Part shown: positions 17,565 through 25,765 of the stretch, in pieces
Layout of the letters: each line of letters starts with the position of its first letter
How positions within the stretch are numbered: the stretch's first letter is position 1
From: Limnovirga soli
GTDB taxonomy: Bacteria; Bacteroidota; Bacteroidia; Chitinophagales; Chitinophagaceae
Assembly (NCBI RefSeq): GCF_013106755.1
Contig: NZ_WHPF01000006.1
Span: 248,001-312,000 of the forward strand
Length of the DNA stretch: 64,000 nt
Direction: 5' to 3'
Notes under the pieces: generated by a model
The model's input: only the letters and a program-made list of their open reading frames with translations
Databases searched by the model: none
Told to the model about the DNA's origin: nothing
Program-made: the position numbers and the translations under genes

Positions 17565-18482
17565 ATGTTAAAACAATTACCCAGGTCAATCGCAAATTTT
17601 GTGAAAAACAAAAGAATGGCAACCGTTTCATTATCTGTTGTTGCTATAATTGGAATTGCCCTTTTTTCCAGTTACAAAGCCGGACCCGCAAAAAACAATA
17701 CGCTGGTAACCGGAGCACCGTTTAACTCAGGCCAAACCTGTGCAAAAGCAGGCTGTCATGGTGGTGGTAACTTTGGTGGTACCATAACTACCCAGTTAAT
17801 TGACACATTAACCAAAAAACCTGTTACATCTTATACAGCAGGCAAAATTTATTGGTTGAGTATTTCCATGAAAAAAACAACTGGTAAACCTAAATATGGC
17901 TTCCAAACAACTGCAGCCAATGCAGCAGGTGGAAATGTAAATGCATGGGGCGTTGCACCAGCAAAAACACATAACACACTAAAATCTGGCCATAACTATT
18001 TTGAGCAATCTACTGCACTTAAATCTGGCACCATCAATATTCCATGGACAGGCCCAGCAGCCGGTACTGGTGCAATTACTTTCTACACTTCAGGCAATAT
18101 TGTAAATGGCGATGGCAGCACAAGTGGCGACCAACCGGTTAATACAACATTAACTGTTACCCAGGCACCAGTTGCAGGCATTGCCGCTGTTACAGCAACT
18201 GAGGCAAAAGCTGATGTTGTTGGCAAACCAGTGTACAAACTACAGTTACACAGCCAGGATGGCTTGCCTTACATTATGTTTAGCAATGGTGGTAAACAAC
18301 AAAAAGTTATGATTACTTATACTGATATTCAGGGTAATCCAATTTCTACAGGTACCACATTAGCTAATCAGGGTGATAATATCTGGCCTATTAATGCCGG
18401 CAAAGCCAAAGGATTTATGATTGTAAATGTAGTTACCGCAGATGGTGCAAGAACTTCATTAAAAGTTGTTCTTAACAAATAA
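17565..18482 (+). CDS. Secreted Reeler/choice-of-anchor-V-like protein, paralogue
   Basis: 305 residues, closely similar over its N-terminal part to the preceding gene. Both have an N-terminal hydrophobic segment (about 20-38), then TLVTGAPFNSGQTCAKAGCHGGG, and they share YGFQTTAAN, GHNYFEQS, INIPWTGPAAGTG and SGDQPVNTTLTVT. The CAKAGCH motif is kept. The Ig-like middle segment is absent; a linker (about 200-225) leads straight to the C-terminal domain (about 226-305). It is a tandem duplicate with domain loss or gain. Its role is unknown; surface exposure or redox is possible if the CxxxCH binds haem. Confidence 0.7.
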   Translation: MLKQLPRSIANFVKNKRMATVSLSVVAIIGIALFSSYKAGPAKNNTLVTGAPFNSGQTCAKAGCHGGGNFGGTITTQLIDTLTKKPVTSYTAGKIYWLSISMKKTTGKPKYGFQTTAANAAGGNVNAWGVAPAKTHNTLKSGHNYFEQSTALKSGTINIPWTGPAAGTGAITFYTSGNIVNGDGSTSGDQPVNTTLTVTQAPVAGIAAVTATEAKADVVGKPVYKLQLHSQDGLPYIMFSNGGKQQKVMITYTDIQGNPISTGTTLANQGDNIWPINAGKAKGFMIVNVVTADGARTSLKVVLNK

Positions 18483-18501
18483 TCATTATTACATTCTTAT
18501 T

Positions 18502-18532
18502 AAAGCCATCACCAAAAGTGATGGCTTTTTTT
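18502..18532 (+). terminator. Rho-independent terminator
   Basis: AAAGCCATCAC, loop CAAAA, GTGATGGCTTT followed by Ts, 20 bases after the stop of the second Reeler-like gene. Confidence 0.95.
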
Positions 18533-18625
18533 GTACATTTTTCGTTGTATACTTATCAGAAAATCTATTTGGTTTACACTGCAATTTATCATGCAACCCT
18601 TTTTTAAGCTGCAACAGTTGCAGCA

Positions 18626-18672
18626 GCACAAGAGTGCGACGCAAGTAACGCTGAAGTATACACTTTGCCGGG
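18626..18672 (+). repeat. 48-bp dispersed element
   Basis: GCACAAGAGTGCGACGCAAG, TAACGC, a 15-bp spacer, GCCGGG. With the terminator it accounts for part of the 359-bp gap before 18842; the remaining 170 bp are AT rich with nothing recognisable. Confidence 0.9.
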
Positions 18673-18841
18673 CTCCTATTTTTAAAAAAAAGCATTGAGT
18701 AAGTATTTTTACAATTACCATCTACCCTTTGTATATTCATTTAGCTATTAAGGCCAATAATTAGCATTGTTTAATTTTATTGCATTATAACAAAGCAACA
18801 CTTAAAACGCAGCTGCATATTATTCTTATACCACAACTATT

Positions 18842-19753
18842 ATGAACAGAAAACAGTTTATACAAACCTCCGCCACTGCCATGGCAGCAATGATAACAGG
18901 CTCATCATTTGGGTTTAGCAAGAAAACCCCACTGTTGTCTTTTTCCACGTTGGGTTGCCCCGATTGGACTTTTGAAAAAATTATTCAATTTGCAGCCGCC
19001 AATGAATTTAAAGGCATAGAAATTCGGGGTATTCAAAGAGAACTGGATCTTAATAAATGTAATACCTTTAATACGGCTGAGAAAATAAAGCAATCCATGT
19101 TGTTGTTGCGTGAAAACAATTTGAGTATTGTAAACCTGGGCGCATCGGCCACCATGCATTTTCCCATTGGGGCTGAAAGAACAAAAAATATCGACGACGG
19201 CAAACGATTTATTGATCTAGCCAACACGCTACAATGCCCATACATTAGGGTTTTCCCCAATAATTTACCAAAAGACCAGGATAAAAAAATAACCCTGGAT
19301 TTAATTGCGGCCGGATTAACCGAGCTGGGTAATTATGCGGCCAATACAAACGTTACCGTATTAATGGAAACACATGGCGACCTGGTGTACACTGCCGACA
19401 TTGTGTATGTAATGCAACAGGTTAATCATGCGCATGTGGGTTTGGTTTGGGATATGGTAAATATGTGGTCTATAACTGGCGAAGACCCTGCAATGGTATT
19501 CCCGCAACTTCAAAAACATATCAGGCATACGCATATAAAAGACATGGTTCGTAATAACGGCAAAGACCAATATACTTTTTTAGGCAAAGGCGAAACGCCC
19601 ATTTTTAAAGCCATTGACCTGCTTCACAAAAACCATTATAAAGGCTATTATAGCTTTGAATGGGAAAAATTATGGCACCCCGAAATTGCCGAGCCTGAAT
19701 TAGCCATTGCAGATTATGCCAGCACCATGAAAGCGCATTTTAAGGGTAAATAA
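18842..19753 (+). CDS. Sugar phosphate isomerase/epimerase-like TIM-barrel protein, exported
   Basis: 303 residues. The N-terminus MNRKQFIQTSATAMAAMITGSSFGF resembles the Tat-type leaders common on this family in Bacteroidota, though only one Arg-Lys pair is present. The rest is an AP-endonuclease-2/xylose-isomerase-like TIM barrel: FSTLGCPDW on strand 1, FKGIEIRG on strand 2, METHGD with metal-ligand Glu and His, VGLVWDMVN, and HTHIKDM, then YSFEWEKLW. The pattern of Glu, Asp and His ligands is kept, so a metal-dependent isomerase or epimerase on a sugar is likely. The substrate cannot be told. Confidence 0.82.
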   Translation: MNRKQFIQTSATAMAAMITGSSFGFSKKTPLLSFSTLGCPDWTFEKIIQFAAANEFKGIEIRGIQRELDLNKCNTFNTAEKIKQSMLLLRENNLSIVNLGASATMHFPIGAERTKNIDDGKRFIDLANTLQCPYIRVFPNNLPKDQDKKITLDLIAAGLTELGNYAANTNVTVLMETHGDLVYTADIVYVMQQVNHAHVGLVWDMVNMWSITGEDPAMVFPQLQKHIRHTHIKDMVRNNGKDQYTFLGKGETPIFKAIDLLHKNHYKGYYSFEWEKLWHPEIAEPELAIADYASTMKAHFKGK

Positions 19754-19761
19754 TAGTTGAG

Positions 19762-19972
19762 CCAAACATGGTAATGCAAATGGGCATCCGTTGCGTCGCA
19801 CTCTTGTGCTGCTGGATACTTTTTTCGGCTTTTACAACAGCCATTTAATAAGGAATAATTATTACGGCCTATCCTCATTGGATTGCAGAAAAAAATAAGT
19901 GGTTTGCTGCTACATAGCCTATCAGCACAAGTGTGCGACGCAAGTAAATCCAACTATTGTACTGCAGCCTGG
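19762..19972. repeat. Inverted pair of 48-bp dispersed elements
   Basis: The minus-strand copy at 19762-19809 (GCACAAGAGTGCGACGCAA) and the plus-strand copy at 19925-19972 (GCACAAGTGTGCGACGCAAG) have their GCAC ends facing across 115 bp. Both ends read GCAC instead of GTAC, so the pair has co-varied. It takes up most of the 303-bp gap before 20057. Confidence 0.85.
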
Positions 19973-20056
19973 TACCAAATTGGTATTTATTAAATTGTTA
20001 TGCATGCTTTTACCACAGGCAAAGGCATAATTTTGTTGACAACTAAAGTTGATATT

Positions 20057-21307
20057 ATGCGTTGGTTGTTTATTATTTATTGCAGTTGTTTAATAACTGG
20101 TGGTTATGCACAAGATACCAGCCAACATATTGTGCCGGGCAGGTTTAACAGCCCAAATCAACAACAAAAGCCTTATGTTATACTTATTTCGGCGGATGGC
20201 TTTCGCTACGATTTTGCAAAAAAATATAATGCAACCAACTTATTTGCATTAAGTCAGCAAGGTGTATCAGCGGCATCTATGCAACCATCTTTCCCTTCAC
20301 TTACCTTTCCCAATCATTACAGTATTATTACCGGTATGTACCCCAGCCATCATGGGCTGGTAAACAACTCTTTTTATGATGAAACCCGTAAAGAGCGGTA
20401 TAACATGAACAATAAAAAGGCTGTGGCAGACAGCAGCTGGTATGGCGGCACACCTTTATGGGTACTTGCGGAACAGCAGCAAATGCTGAGCGCCAGTTTC
20501 TATTGGGTAGCATCAGAAACAGCCATACAAGGGGTTAAGCCTACCTACTATTATGTGTACAACGATTCTATAGCCATGAACGACAGGATTGCGATCGTAA
20601 AAAACTGGCTGCAATTACCCGAGGATAAAAGGCCGCATTTAATAACTTTTTACTTCCCTCAGGTAGATCATGAAGCGCATACTTATGGACCCGAATCCAT
20701 AGAAACAGCGGCAGCAGTGAAACTGGTGGATGATGCCATAGGGAAATTGGTAGCAATTACAAATGAGCTGCACATAGCCGTGAATTTTATTTTTGTATCA
20801 GACCATGGCATGACGGCAGTAGACACTTTGCATACCATCCCCATGCCTGCCAGTATTGATACCAGTAAATTTATTGTACCCCGGGGTGATGTGCTGGTAC
20901 AACTATATGCAAAAGACAAAAATGATATAAACGCTACTTATACTGCCTTGCAAAAAGAAGCAAAAGATTATGATGTTTACCTTAGCACAGCTATGCCGGA
21001 ACGCTGGCATTATAGTAAATCAGACGACCGCTATAACCGCTTAGGTGATATTATATTAATACCACGTTTACCAAAGGTTTTTAGCTTTAATAATAAGCCG
21101 CCATCACCCGGTAAACATGGGTTTGACCCTGCTTTGACAGATATGCATGCCAGCTTTTTGGCATGGGGCCCCCAGTTTAAAACTAATATAACCATCCCAA
21201 CATTTGAGAATGTGCATGTATACCCAATGGTAGCCAGTTTACTTGGCTTGCAATATGATACCACCATTGATGGTAAATCATCTGTTTTAGCACCGATTTT
21301 AAAATAA
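20057..21307 (+). CDS. Nucleotide pyrophosphatase/phosphodiesterase (NPP/alkaline phosphatase superfamily)
   Basis: 416 residues from the Met that begins a signal peptide (MRWLFIIYCSCLITGGYAQ); the Met 19 codons earlier gives no sensible leader. The NPP signatures are: metal-binding ISADGFRYD, the nucleophile Thr in FPSLTFPNHYSIITG, QVDHEAHTYGP, VSDHGM and KHGFDP. These supply the ligands of the two zinc ions. The family hydrolyses phosphodiester or pyrophosphate bonds of nucleotides or related compounds in the periplasm. It is convergent with the serine hydrolase gene and shares a palindromic terminator with it. Confidence 0.93.
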   Translation: MRWLFIIYCSCLITGGYAQDTSQHIVPGRFNSPNQQQKPYVILISADGFRYDFAKKYNATNLFALSQQGVSAASMQPSFPSLTFPNHYSIITGMYPSHHGLVNNSFYDETRKERYNMNNKKAVADSSWYGGTPLWVLAEQQQMLSASFYWVASETAIQGVKPTYYYVYNDSIAMNDRIAIVKNWLQLPEDKRPHLITFYFPQVDHEAHTYGPESIETAAAVKLVDDAIGKLVAITNELHIAVNFIFVSDHGMTAVDTLHTIPMPASIDTSKFIVPRGDVLVQLYAKDKNDINATYTALQKEAKDYDVYLSTAMPERWHYSKSDDRYNRLGDIILIPRLPKVFSFNNKPPSPGKHGFDPALTDMHASFLAWGPQFKTNITIPTFENVHVYPMVASLLGLQYDTTIDGKSSVLAPILK

Positions 21308-21321
21308 AAACATCTACAAAA

Positions 21322-21355
21322 AATAAGGCCGGATGCAATTGCATCCGGCCTTATT
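21322..21355. terminator. Bidirectional terminator, 34-bp perfect palindrome
   Basis: AATAAGGCCGGATGCAA is followed directly by its reverse complement, without a spacer. It lies 14 bp from one stop codon and 18 bp from the other of two convergent genes, with A and T runs on the outside, so it can end transcription from both sides. Confidence 0.9.
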
Positions 21356-21373
21356 GTATAAATAATTAGCAGT

Positions 21374-23185
21374 TTATTTTTTGCGCTTTGCATTAAATGT
21401 GCCATTTGGCTGCACAAATGAAAGTTCAGTGGTCTCATTTTTGTCATTTACAATAAACAACACATAATACCCCTCAGCCACTTTTATGGCAAACTTATTT
21501 TTCTCTACGGGTACCAGCTCATACTCGGGCTGGCCGGGCACCAAAACATATAAAGTATTATCCCCTTTTATGTAGGTTTTTACCACTGCACCGCCCAATT
21601 CATATTCACCAACATACACCTGCAGTTCTTCTTTGGTAATGGCTTTGGGTTTTGCTTTCTTATCAAATGTAATTGGTTTTACACCCGGCTCCAGTGCTAA
21701 CTGAATGCCATTGATTTCACCTGCCTTATTCATTAAGAATTGTGGTTTAAGCTGGTCAACATCACTGGTATCTATCCCCTCTTTTTTATCTTTTTCGTAT
21801 ACTTCAAAAATATCGTATGCAAAAGGTTTTAACCACCAGGTATGTAATGGCAACAACAAAAACAAAGAGTCTCTTTCATTAACTATCTCAAAAGTGCCAA
21901 AGGCATCGTTATGGTAAAGCCCTGCATAATCCTTTAATGCATGGGTAGGTAGTATTACAGGTTTTTTGGCGGTAGTGTCTTTTACTGCACCTGCGGTAGC
22001 TTTTTGCTTATCAGCAAGCCCTTTTAAATAGGTTTCCCAATCAGTTTTTCTAACATTCAGCATCCTGTCTGCAATAATATTTCTTACCACCGAAGGGATA
22101 GATGAACCATTTTGATTGGTAAGTACAATAATACCTACACTATCGCTGGGGAAAAAACAGGTATTGGCTGAGAAGCCATCAATATTACCACCATGTTCAA
22201 CTCGTAAATGCCCTTTATAGGAAGACTGCATCCAGCCAAAACCATAAGTACTAAAAAATAAATCCGGATTCTCTTTTCCCGGTAACCCTGCACCTACAAC
22301 CATTTGTGGGCTCATTGCTTCTGCCACAAAGCCAGAAGGTAATATTTCAGTTCCTTTAAATTTACCGCCATTAATCCAGGTAATTACCCAGTTAGCCATT
22401 TCGTTTACACTACTGTTAATGGCACCGGCCGCTTCCATGGCCTGAATATGAAAATAATCGGTTTTATAAATAATGCTGTCTTTCTTTACATCATATCCTA
22501 AAGCAGCATCACTATCCAAAGCCATGCTATCAACTGAGAAATTACTGCGCACCATTCCCAATGGAGCAAATAATTGCTGTTTTACATTTTGCTCCCAGCT
22601 TTTATGGGTAAGTTTTTCAGCAACAACCCCCTGTACCATAAACATAAAATTATTGTACTGCCATTTTTCGCGAACCCCATAAGTGGGTTCCATATACTTA
22701 ATTCTTTGTATCAGGCTATCTGCTGAGTTAGAGCCAAACATGTACCAGGAATAGTCGTAACGTGGCAACCCTGTTCTATGACTCATCAGGTCTCTTAATT
22801 TGATGGTATTATTCATTTCATCGTTATAAAACTTAAGTTCAGGCAAATAATCCCTAACAGGTTTATCATAATCCACCTTACCGTCTTTATTCAGTAAGCC
22901 CAGAATAGAACTGGTAAAGGCTTTTGTGCAAGAGCCAATCGCAAACAGCGTATTAGCCGTTACAGGTAATTTCTTATCAATATCCCTGTAGCCAAAACCG
23001 TTGGCATACACCACTTTATCTTTTTCAACCACAGCTACTGCAAAACCTGCTGCTTTCCAGTCTTTCAATACACGGGCAAAAGCGGTATCAAGTCCCTCAA
23101 AACGCTTATCGGTAGCAGCTTTTTGTTTTTGGGCAATACTGCCAAGTGTTAAACAACATAACACCAATACACTAAACTTTCTCAT
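21374..23185 (-). CDS. Serine hydrolase (class C beta-lactamase/PBP4*-like) with DUF3471-type C-terminus
   Basis: 603 residues. The signal peptide (1-19) ends SIAQ. The beta-lactamase-like domain (about 30-385) has the SxxK motif SCTK (85-88), the YxN motif YNN (177-179) and HGG in RVEHGGN. The C-terminal about 200 residues are two small beta-barrel modules of DUF3471/lipocalin-like type (DYAGLYHNDAFG and VYVGEYELGG). The family holds D-aminopeptidases, esterases and peptidoglycan-recycling enzymes; true beta-lactamase activity is unlikely with this architecture. It is periplasmic. The substrate is unknown. Confidence 0.9.
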   Translation of the reverse strand: MRKFSVLVLCCLTLGSIAQKQKAATDKRFEGLDTAFARVLKDWKAAGFAVAVVEKDKVVYANGFGYRDIDKKLPVTANTLFAIGSCTKAFTSSILGLLNKDGKVDYDKPVRDYLPELKFYNDEMNNTIKLRDLMSHRTGLPRYDYSWYMFGSNSADSLIQRIKYMEPTYGVREKWQYNNFMFMVQGVVAEKLTHKSWEQNVKQQLFAPLGMVRSNFSVDSMALDSDAALGYDVKKDSIIYKTDYFHIQAMEAAGAINSSVNEMANWVITWINGGKFKGTEILPSGFVAEAMSPQMVVGAGLPGKENPDLFFSTYGFGWMQSSYKGHLRVEHGGNIDGFSANTCFFPSDSVGIIVLTNQNGSSIPSVVRNIIADRMLNVRKTDWETYLKGLADKQKATAGAVKDTTAKKPVILPTHALKDYAGLYHNDAFGTFEIVNERDSLFLLLPLHTWWLKPFAYDIFEVYEKDKKEGIDTSDVDQLKPQFLMNKAGEINGIQLALEPGVKPITFDKKAKPKAITKEELQVYVGEYELGGAVVKTYIKGDNTLYVLVPGQPEYELVPVEKNKFAIKVAEGYYVLFIVNDKNETTELSFVQPNGTFNAKRKK

Positions 23186-23218
23186 TTGGTTATTTTTAAA
23201 TATTTATTTCTTGTAATA

Positions 23219-23274
23219 CCGGCTTTCAGATCAGGATGGCATCGCCTCTTGCGTCGCAATCACTTGATCGTTCC
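23219..23274 (-). repeat. 48-bp dispersed element, variant subtype
   Basis: Minus strand: GGAACGATCAAGTGATTGCG then ACGCAAG, then AGGCGATGCCAT, ending AGCCGG. The flanks match the copy at 2703-2757, and a TGAT insertion replaces the usual GTAC end. Confidence 0.7.
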
Positions 23275-23376
23275 GGTTGCATGGCGGCAAATTTTAACTG
23301 CCATTTCTATACATAGATAGGTTATCGGTAGCTACAGGGCAACTTATATTACACCAAAGGCAAATTTTATGGATAA

Positions 23377-24030
23377 CTACTTAATTCTGCTAAAAGGAAT
23401 ATTTCCAATTCGATAATGTTGCCAGTCTTTAAAATCAAAATGCCACCATTCATACTCATATACAGCAAACCCGTCTGCTTCCATATACTGGCGCAACAAA
23501 TCCCGCAATTGGCGTTGTTCTGTTGTGCCACCGGTATAGTTGGGATAGGAACGTTCGCTCATTTCATCATACACACCGGTCATGGTAACTTCTTTGCCAG
23601 TGGCAAGGTTGTATAGGCTAAGGTCTACCGCACAACCGCGGTTATGGCGTGAGCCTTTGGCAGGATTGGCCACAAATTTTTTATTTTCGGCGGAGGTATT
23701 ATCCCAGAATAGTTTGGTTACACTCCAGGGCCGGTAGCCATCAAACACCAGTAAGCCATAGCCTTTTTGGTGCAGTTTTGCATTAATGCGTACCAGGGCT
23801 TCTGCAGCTGGTTGTTGCAAAAATGCCCTGGCTTCTTTGTAAACAGGTTTGCCTACCAGGTTATTACTGGTAGCATATCGTATATCAAGATGTATACTGC
23901 TATCCAGTTTGGTAAGTTCTACCAAATGAGTGGTATAAAACTCGCCGGTTTCTTTAGGTGGTTGAACAGCACAACTAAACAAACAAGAACAACCGATTAA
24001 TACAAGTAGGAGGATGGTGATTTTTTTCAT
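23377..24030 (-). CDS. D-alanyl-D-alanine dipeptidase, VanX-like lipoprotein
   Basis: 217 residues from the Met that begins MKKITILLLVLIGCSCLFSC, a lipoprotein leader with lipobox LFSC; a longer frame upstream runs into an intergenic repeat and is rejected. The M15D peptidase motifs are present: GSRHNRGCAVD (SxHxxGxAxD-type zinc site) and EYEWWHFDF (ExxWH with catalytic Glu and third zinc ligand). VanX-type enzymes split D-Ala-D-Ala. Outside vancomycin clusters they serve cell-wall dipeptide recycling. No vanH or vanA lies nearby, so resistance is not implied. Confidence 0.92.
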   Translation of the reverse strand: MKKITILLLVLIGCSCLFSCAVQPPKETGEFYTTHLVELTKLDSSIHLDIRYATSNNLVGKPVYKEARAFLQQPAAEALVRINAKLHQKGYGLLVFDGYRPWSVTKLFWDNTSAENKKFVANPAKGSRHNRGCAVDLSLYNLATGKEVTMTGVYDEMSERSYPNYTGGTTEQRQLRDLLRQYMEADGFAVYEYEWWHFDFKDWQHYRIGNIPFSRIK

Positions 24031-24073
24031 GAGAAAGATATAAATATTTAGCGATTTTACCATTGCCATTTTA

Positions 24074-24121
24074 GCTGCCACAAAGGAGGAACCCCGAACC
24101 GAGCGTGGCAAGAGCAGCTGC
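24074..24121 (+). repeat. Second dispersed repeat family, copy 1
   Basis: 48 bp starting GCTGCCACAAAGGAGGAACC and ending GAACCGAGCGTGGCAAG then AGCAGCTGC. An inverted copy with about five differences lies at 27386-27433. The ends GCTGC and GCAGC can pair. Confidence 0.75.
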
Positions 24122-24154
24122 CATTGGCTATACTGCTGGTTACCAAAAAATGTA

Positions 24155-25390
24155 TTATACCACCGCATGTAGGGCCTGCTCAAGATCAGCAAGAATATCT
24201 TCTATATTTTCCATTCCAACACTCATTCTAACAAGCCCATCGGTAATACCAAAACGCAAACGTTCTTCCCTTGTTACGCCATAATGTGTCATTGATGCTG
24301 GATGAGAGATAAGCGTATCAACCGTACCCAGCGATACTGCACGTACACACATTTGCAGGGCATCAATAAATTGTTTACCAGCCTGCAAACCACCTTTTAA
24401 TTCAAAACTGGTCATGGCACCGGGATGCCGCATTTGCTTTTTGGCGGTAGTATAATCAGGGTGCGAAGGAAGTCCGTTATAATTTATATTCCCCACCGCC
24501 GGATGGGTTGACAAAAACGCCACTACCGCCTCGGCATTGGCACAATGTCTTTGCATACGAATTTCTAGTGTTTTCATGCCAAGCGTTAACAAAAACGCAT
24601 CAAAAGGATTGCTGTTGCCGCCCAATAAGCGGTGCCATTTGGTGGCTTTGGTATGCATAAATTCCAAATCGCGGCCCAGTAATACCCCGCCAATAGCGGT
24701 ACCATGGCCATTTAAAAATTTGGTGGTACTATGAAACACAAAATCTACCGGGTATTTAAATGGCTGCTGCAGATAGGGCGTAGCAAAAGTATTATCAACA
24801 GATACAATGATATTTCGTGCTTTGGCCATCACCGCCACTGCTTCTATATCCACACACTGTATGGTAGGATTGGCCGGCGTTTCAATATGCACCAATTTAA
24901 TTTCGGGATGCTGGTTAAAAGCCTCTTCTACTTTATTAATGTCACGCATATCTGCAATAACAGGCTGAATATTATTTTGGGCAAGTACCTTATGTAATAA
25001 TTCATGCGTGCCACCGTAAAGGGAATAATGCGATAAGATTTTATCACCGGCAGCCAGATTACTTAAAAACAAAGTAGTCATAGCCGCCTGTCCGCTGGCG
25101 TGTAATAAGGCTTTTAGCTGTAAAGGATTACCATCGGCGCCTGTAATATTAAAGGCTTCCAGTGCGGCAATGGTGTCTTCTGCCACAGTAAAACTTGGGT
25201 TACCCCACCGTGAATATATATACCCTTCCTCAGTGCCTGCAAAGCGCTGCATACCCTGATCGGCTGTATCGAATGTAAAGGTAGAACTGGCGTAAATTGG
25301 CGACAAATGGGCATTTTCTGCAAAGCTTTTATTACCTGCATGAATGGCTACAGAACTAATGCCCTTAAATAACGGTGATTTTTTTGCCAT
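24155..25390 (-). CDS. Cys/Met-metabolism PLP enzyme (cystathionine gamma-synthase / methionine gamma-lyase type)
   Basis: 411 residues. A fold-type I PLP enzyme of the trans-sulfuration family: AIHAGNKSF, LSPIYASSTFTF, YSRWGNPSF, the active-site Tyr/Arg region, SVDNTFATPYLQQP, and the PLP lysine in FVFHSTTKFLNGHG. RAVSLGTVDTLISHPASMTH, split across the C-terminal domain, is the typical substrate-binding segment. The family members (cystathionine gamma-synthase, cystathionine beta/gamma-lyase, methionine gamma-lyase, O-acetylhomoserine sulfhydrylase) cannot be separated by eye. The length and LISHPASMTH favour a gamma-lyase or gamma-synthase. Confidence 0.9.
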   Translation of the reverse strand: MAKKSPLFKGISSVAIHAGNKSFAENAHLSPIYASSTFTFDTADQGMQRFAGTEEGYIYSRWGNPSFTVAEDTIAALEAFNITGADGNPLQLKALLHASGQAAMTTLFLSNLAAGDKILSHYSLYGGTHELLHKVLAQNNIQPVIADMRDINKVEEAFNQHPEIKLVHIETPANPTIQCVDIEAVAVMAKARNIIVSVDNTFATPYLQQPFKYPVDFVFHSTTKFLNGHGTAIGGVLLGRDLEFMHTKATKWHRLLGGNSNPFDAFLLTLGMKTLEIRMQRHCANAEAVVAFLSTHPAVGNINYNGLPSHPDYTTAKKQMRHPGAMTSFELKGGLQAGKQFIDALQMCVRAVSLGTVDTLISHPASMTHYGVTREERLRFGITDGLVRMSVGMENIEDILADLEQALHAVV

Positions 25391-25765
25391 AAGAATAGTT
25401 TATACAATATTGTAGGTAAAAAAGAATACCAAATGTAACAGAAAACCGGCAAGTAATTGGGCAAGCAGGGTGGCGATATCATTTTATAACCACTATCTGC
25501 TTGCGGAAGAAGGAAAAAGAAACAAATACAGGATCGGCCTATTGCCAGGGCAAAGGGAAACCAGTATTTTCGTTACACAGCCAATAAGATATAACCGGCA
25601 TATTCAAGACTATTTAAGGTGTGCTGAACTATCCTTACACCAAATTGTATTTAAATAGCAGCAAAGAATAACACACCTTTTACAAATCTGCCTATACATT
25701 CGCAATATACCTGTACATTGGGTTGAATGTTAGCAAAAGCATTATCATTTAATAAGAAAGGAAAT
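25391..25765. other. 375-bp spacer without a confident gene
   Basis: The gap between the divergent PLP enzyme and AAA+ genes holds the two promoter regions. A 62-codon frame with a GTG start (25470-25658, plus strand) is open, but it has no recognisable family, no leader and no typical start, so it is not called. No dispersed element is present, unlike most gaps of this size here. Confidence 0.6.

Noticed and set aside
18489-18740. Overlapping Cys-rich minus-strand frames
   Set aside because: They cover a terminator and a dispersed element and have low-complexity composition.
23377-24030. Vancomycin-resistance determinant
   Set aside because: Only a VanX-like dipeptidase is present; vanH, vanA and a VanRS pair are absent, so cell-wall recycling is more likely.
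24031-24192. Longer N-terminus of the VanX-like protein
   Set aside because: It runs through the second repeat family and overlaps the PLP enzyme gene end; the internal Met starts a good lipoprotein leader.
25470-25658. 62-codon frame with GTG start
   Set aside because: No family, leader, promoter or conserved start recognised; probably chance in an open spacer.
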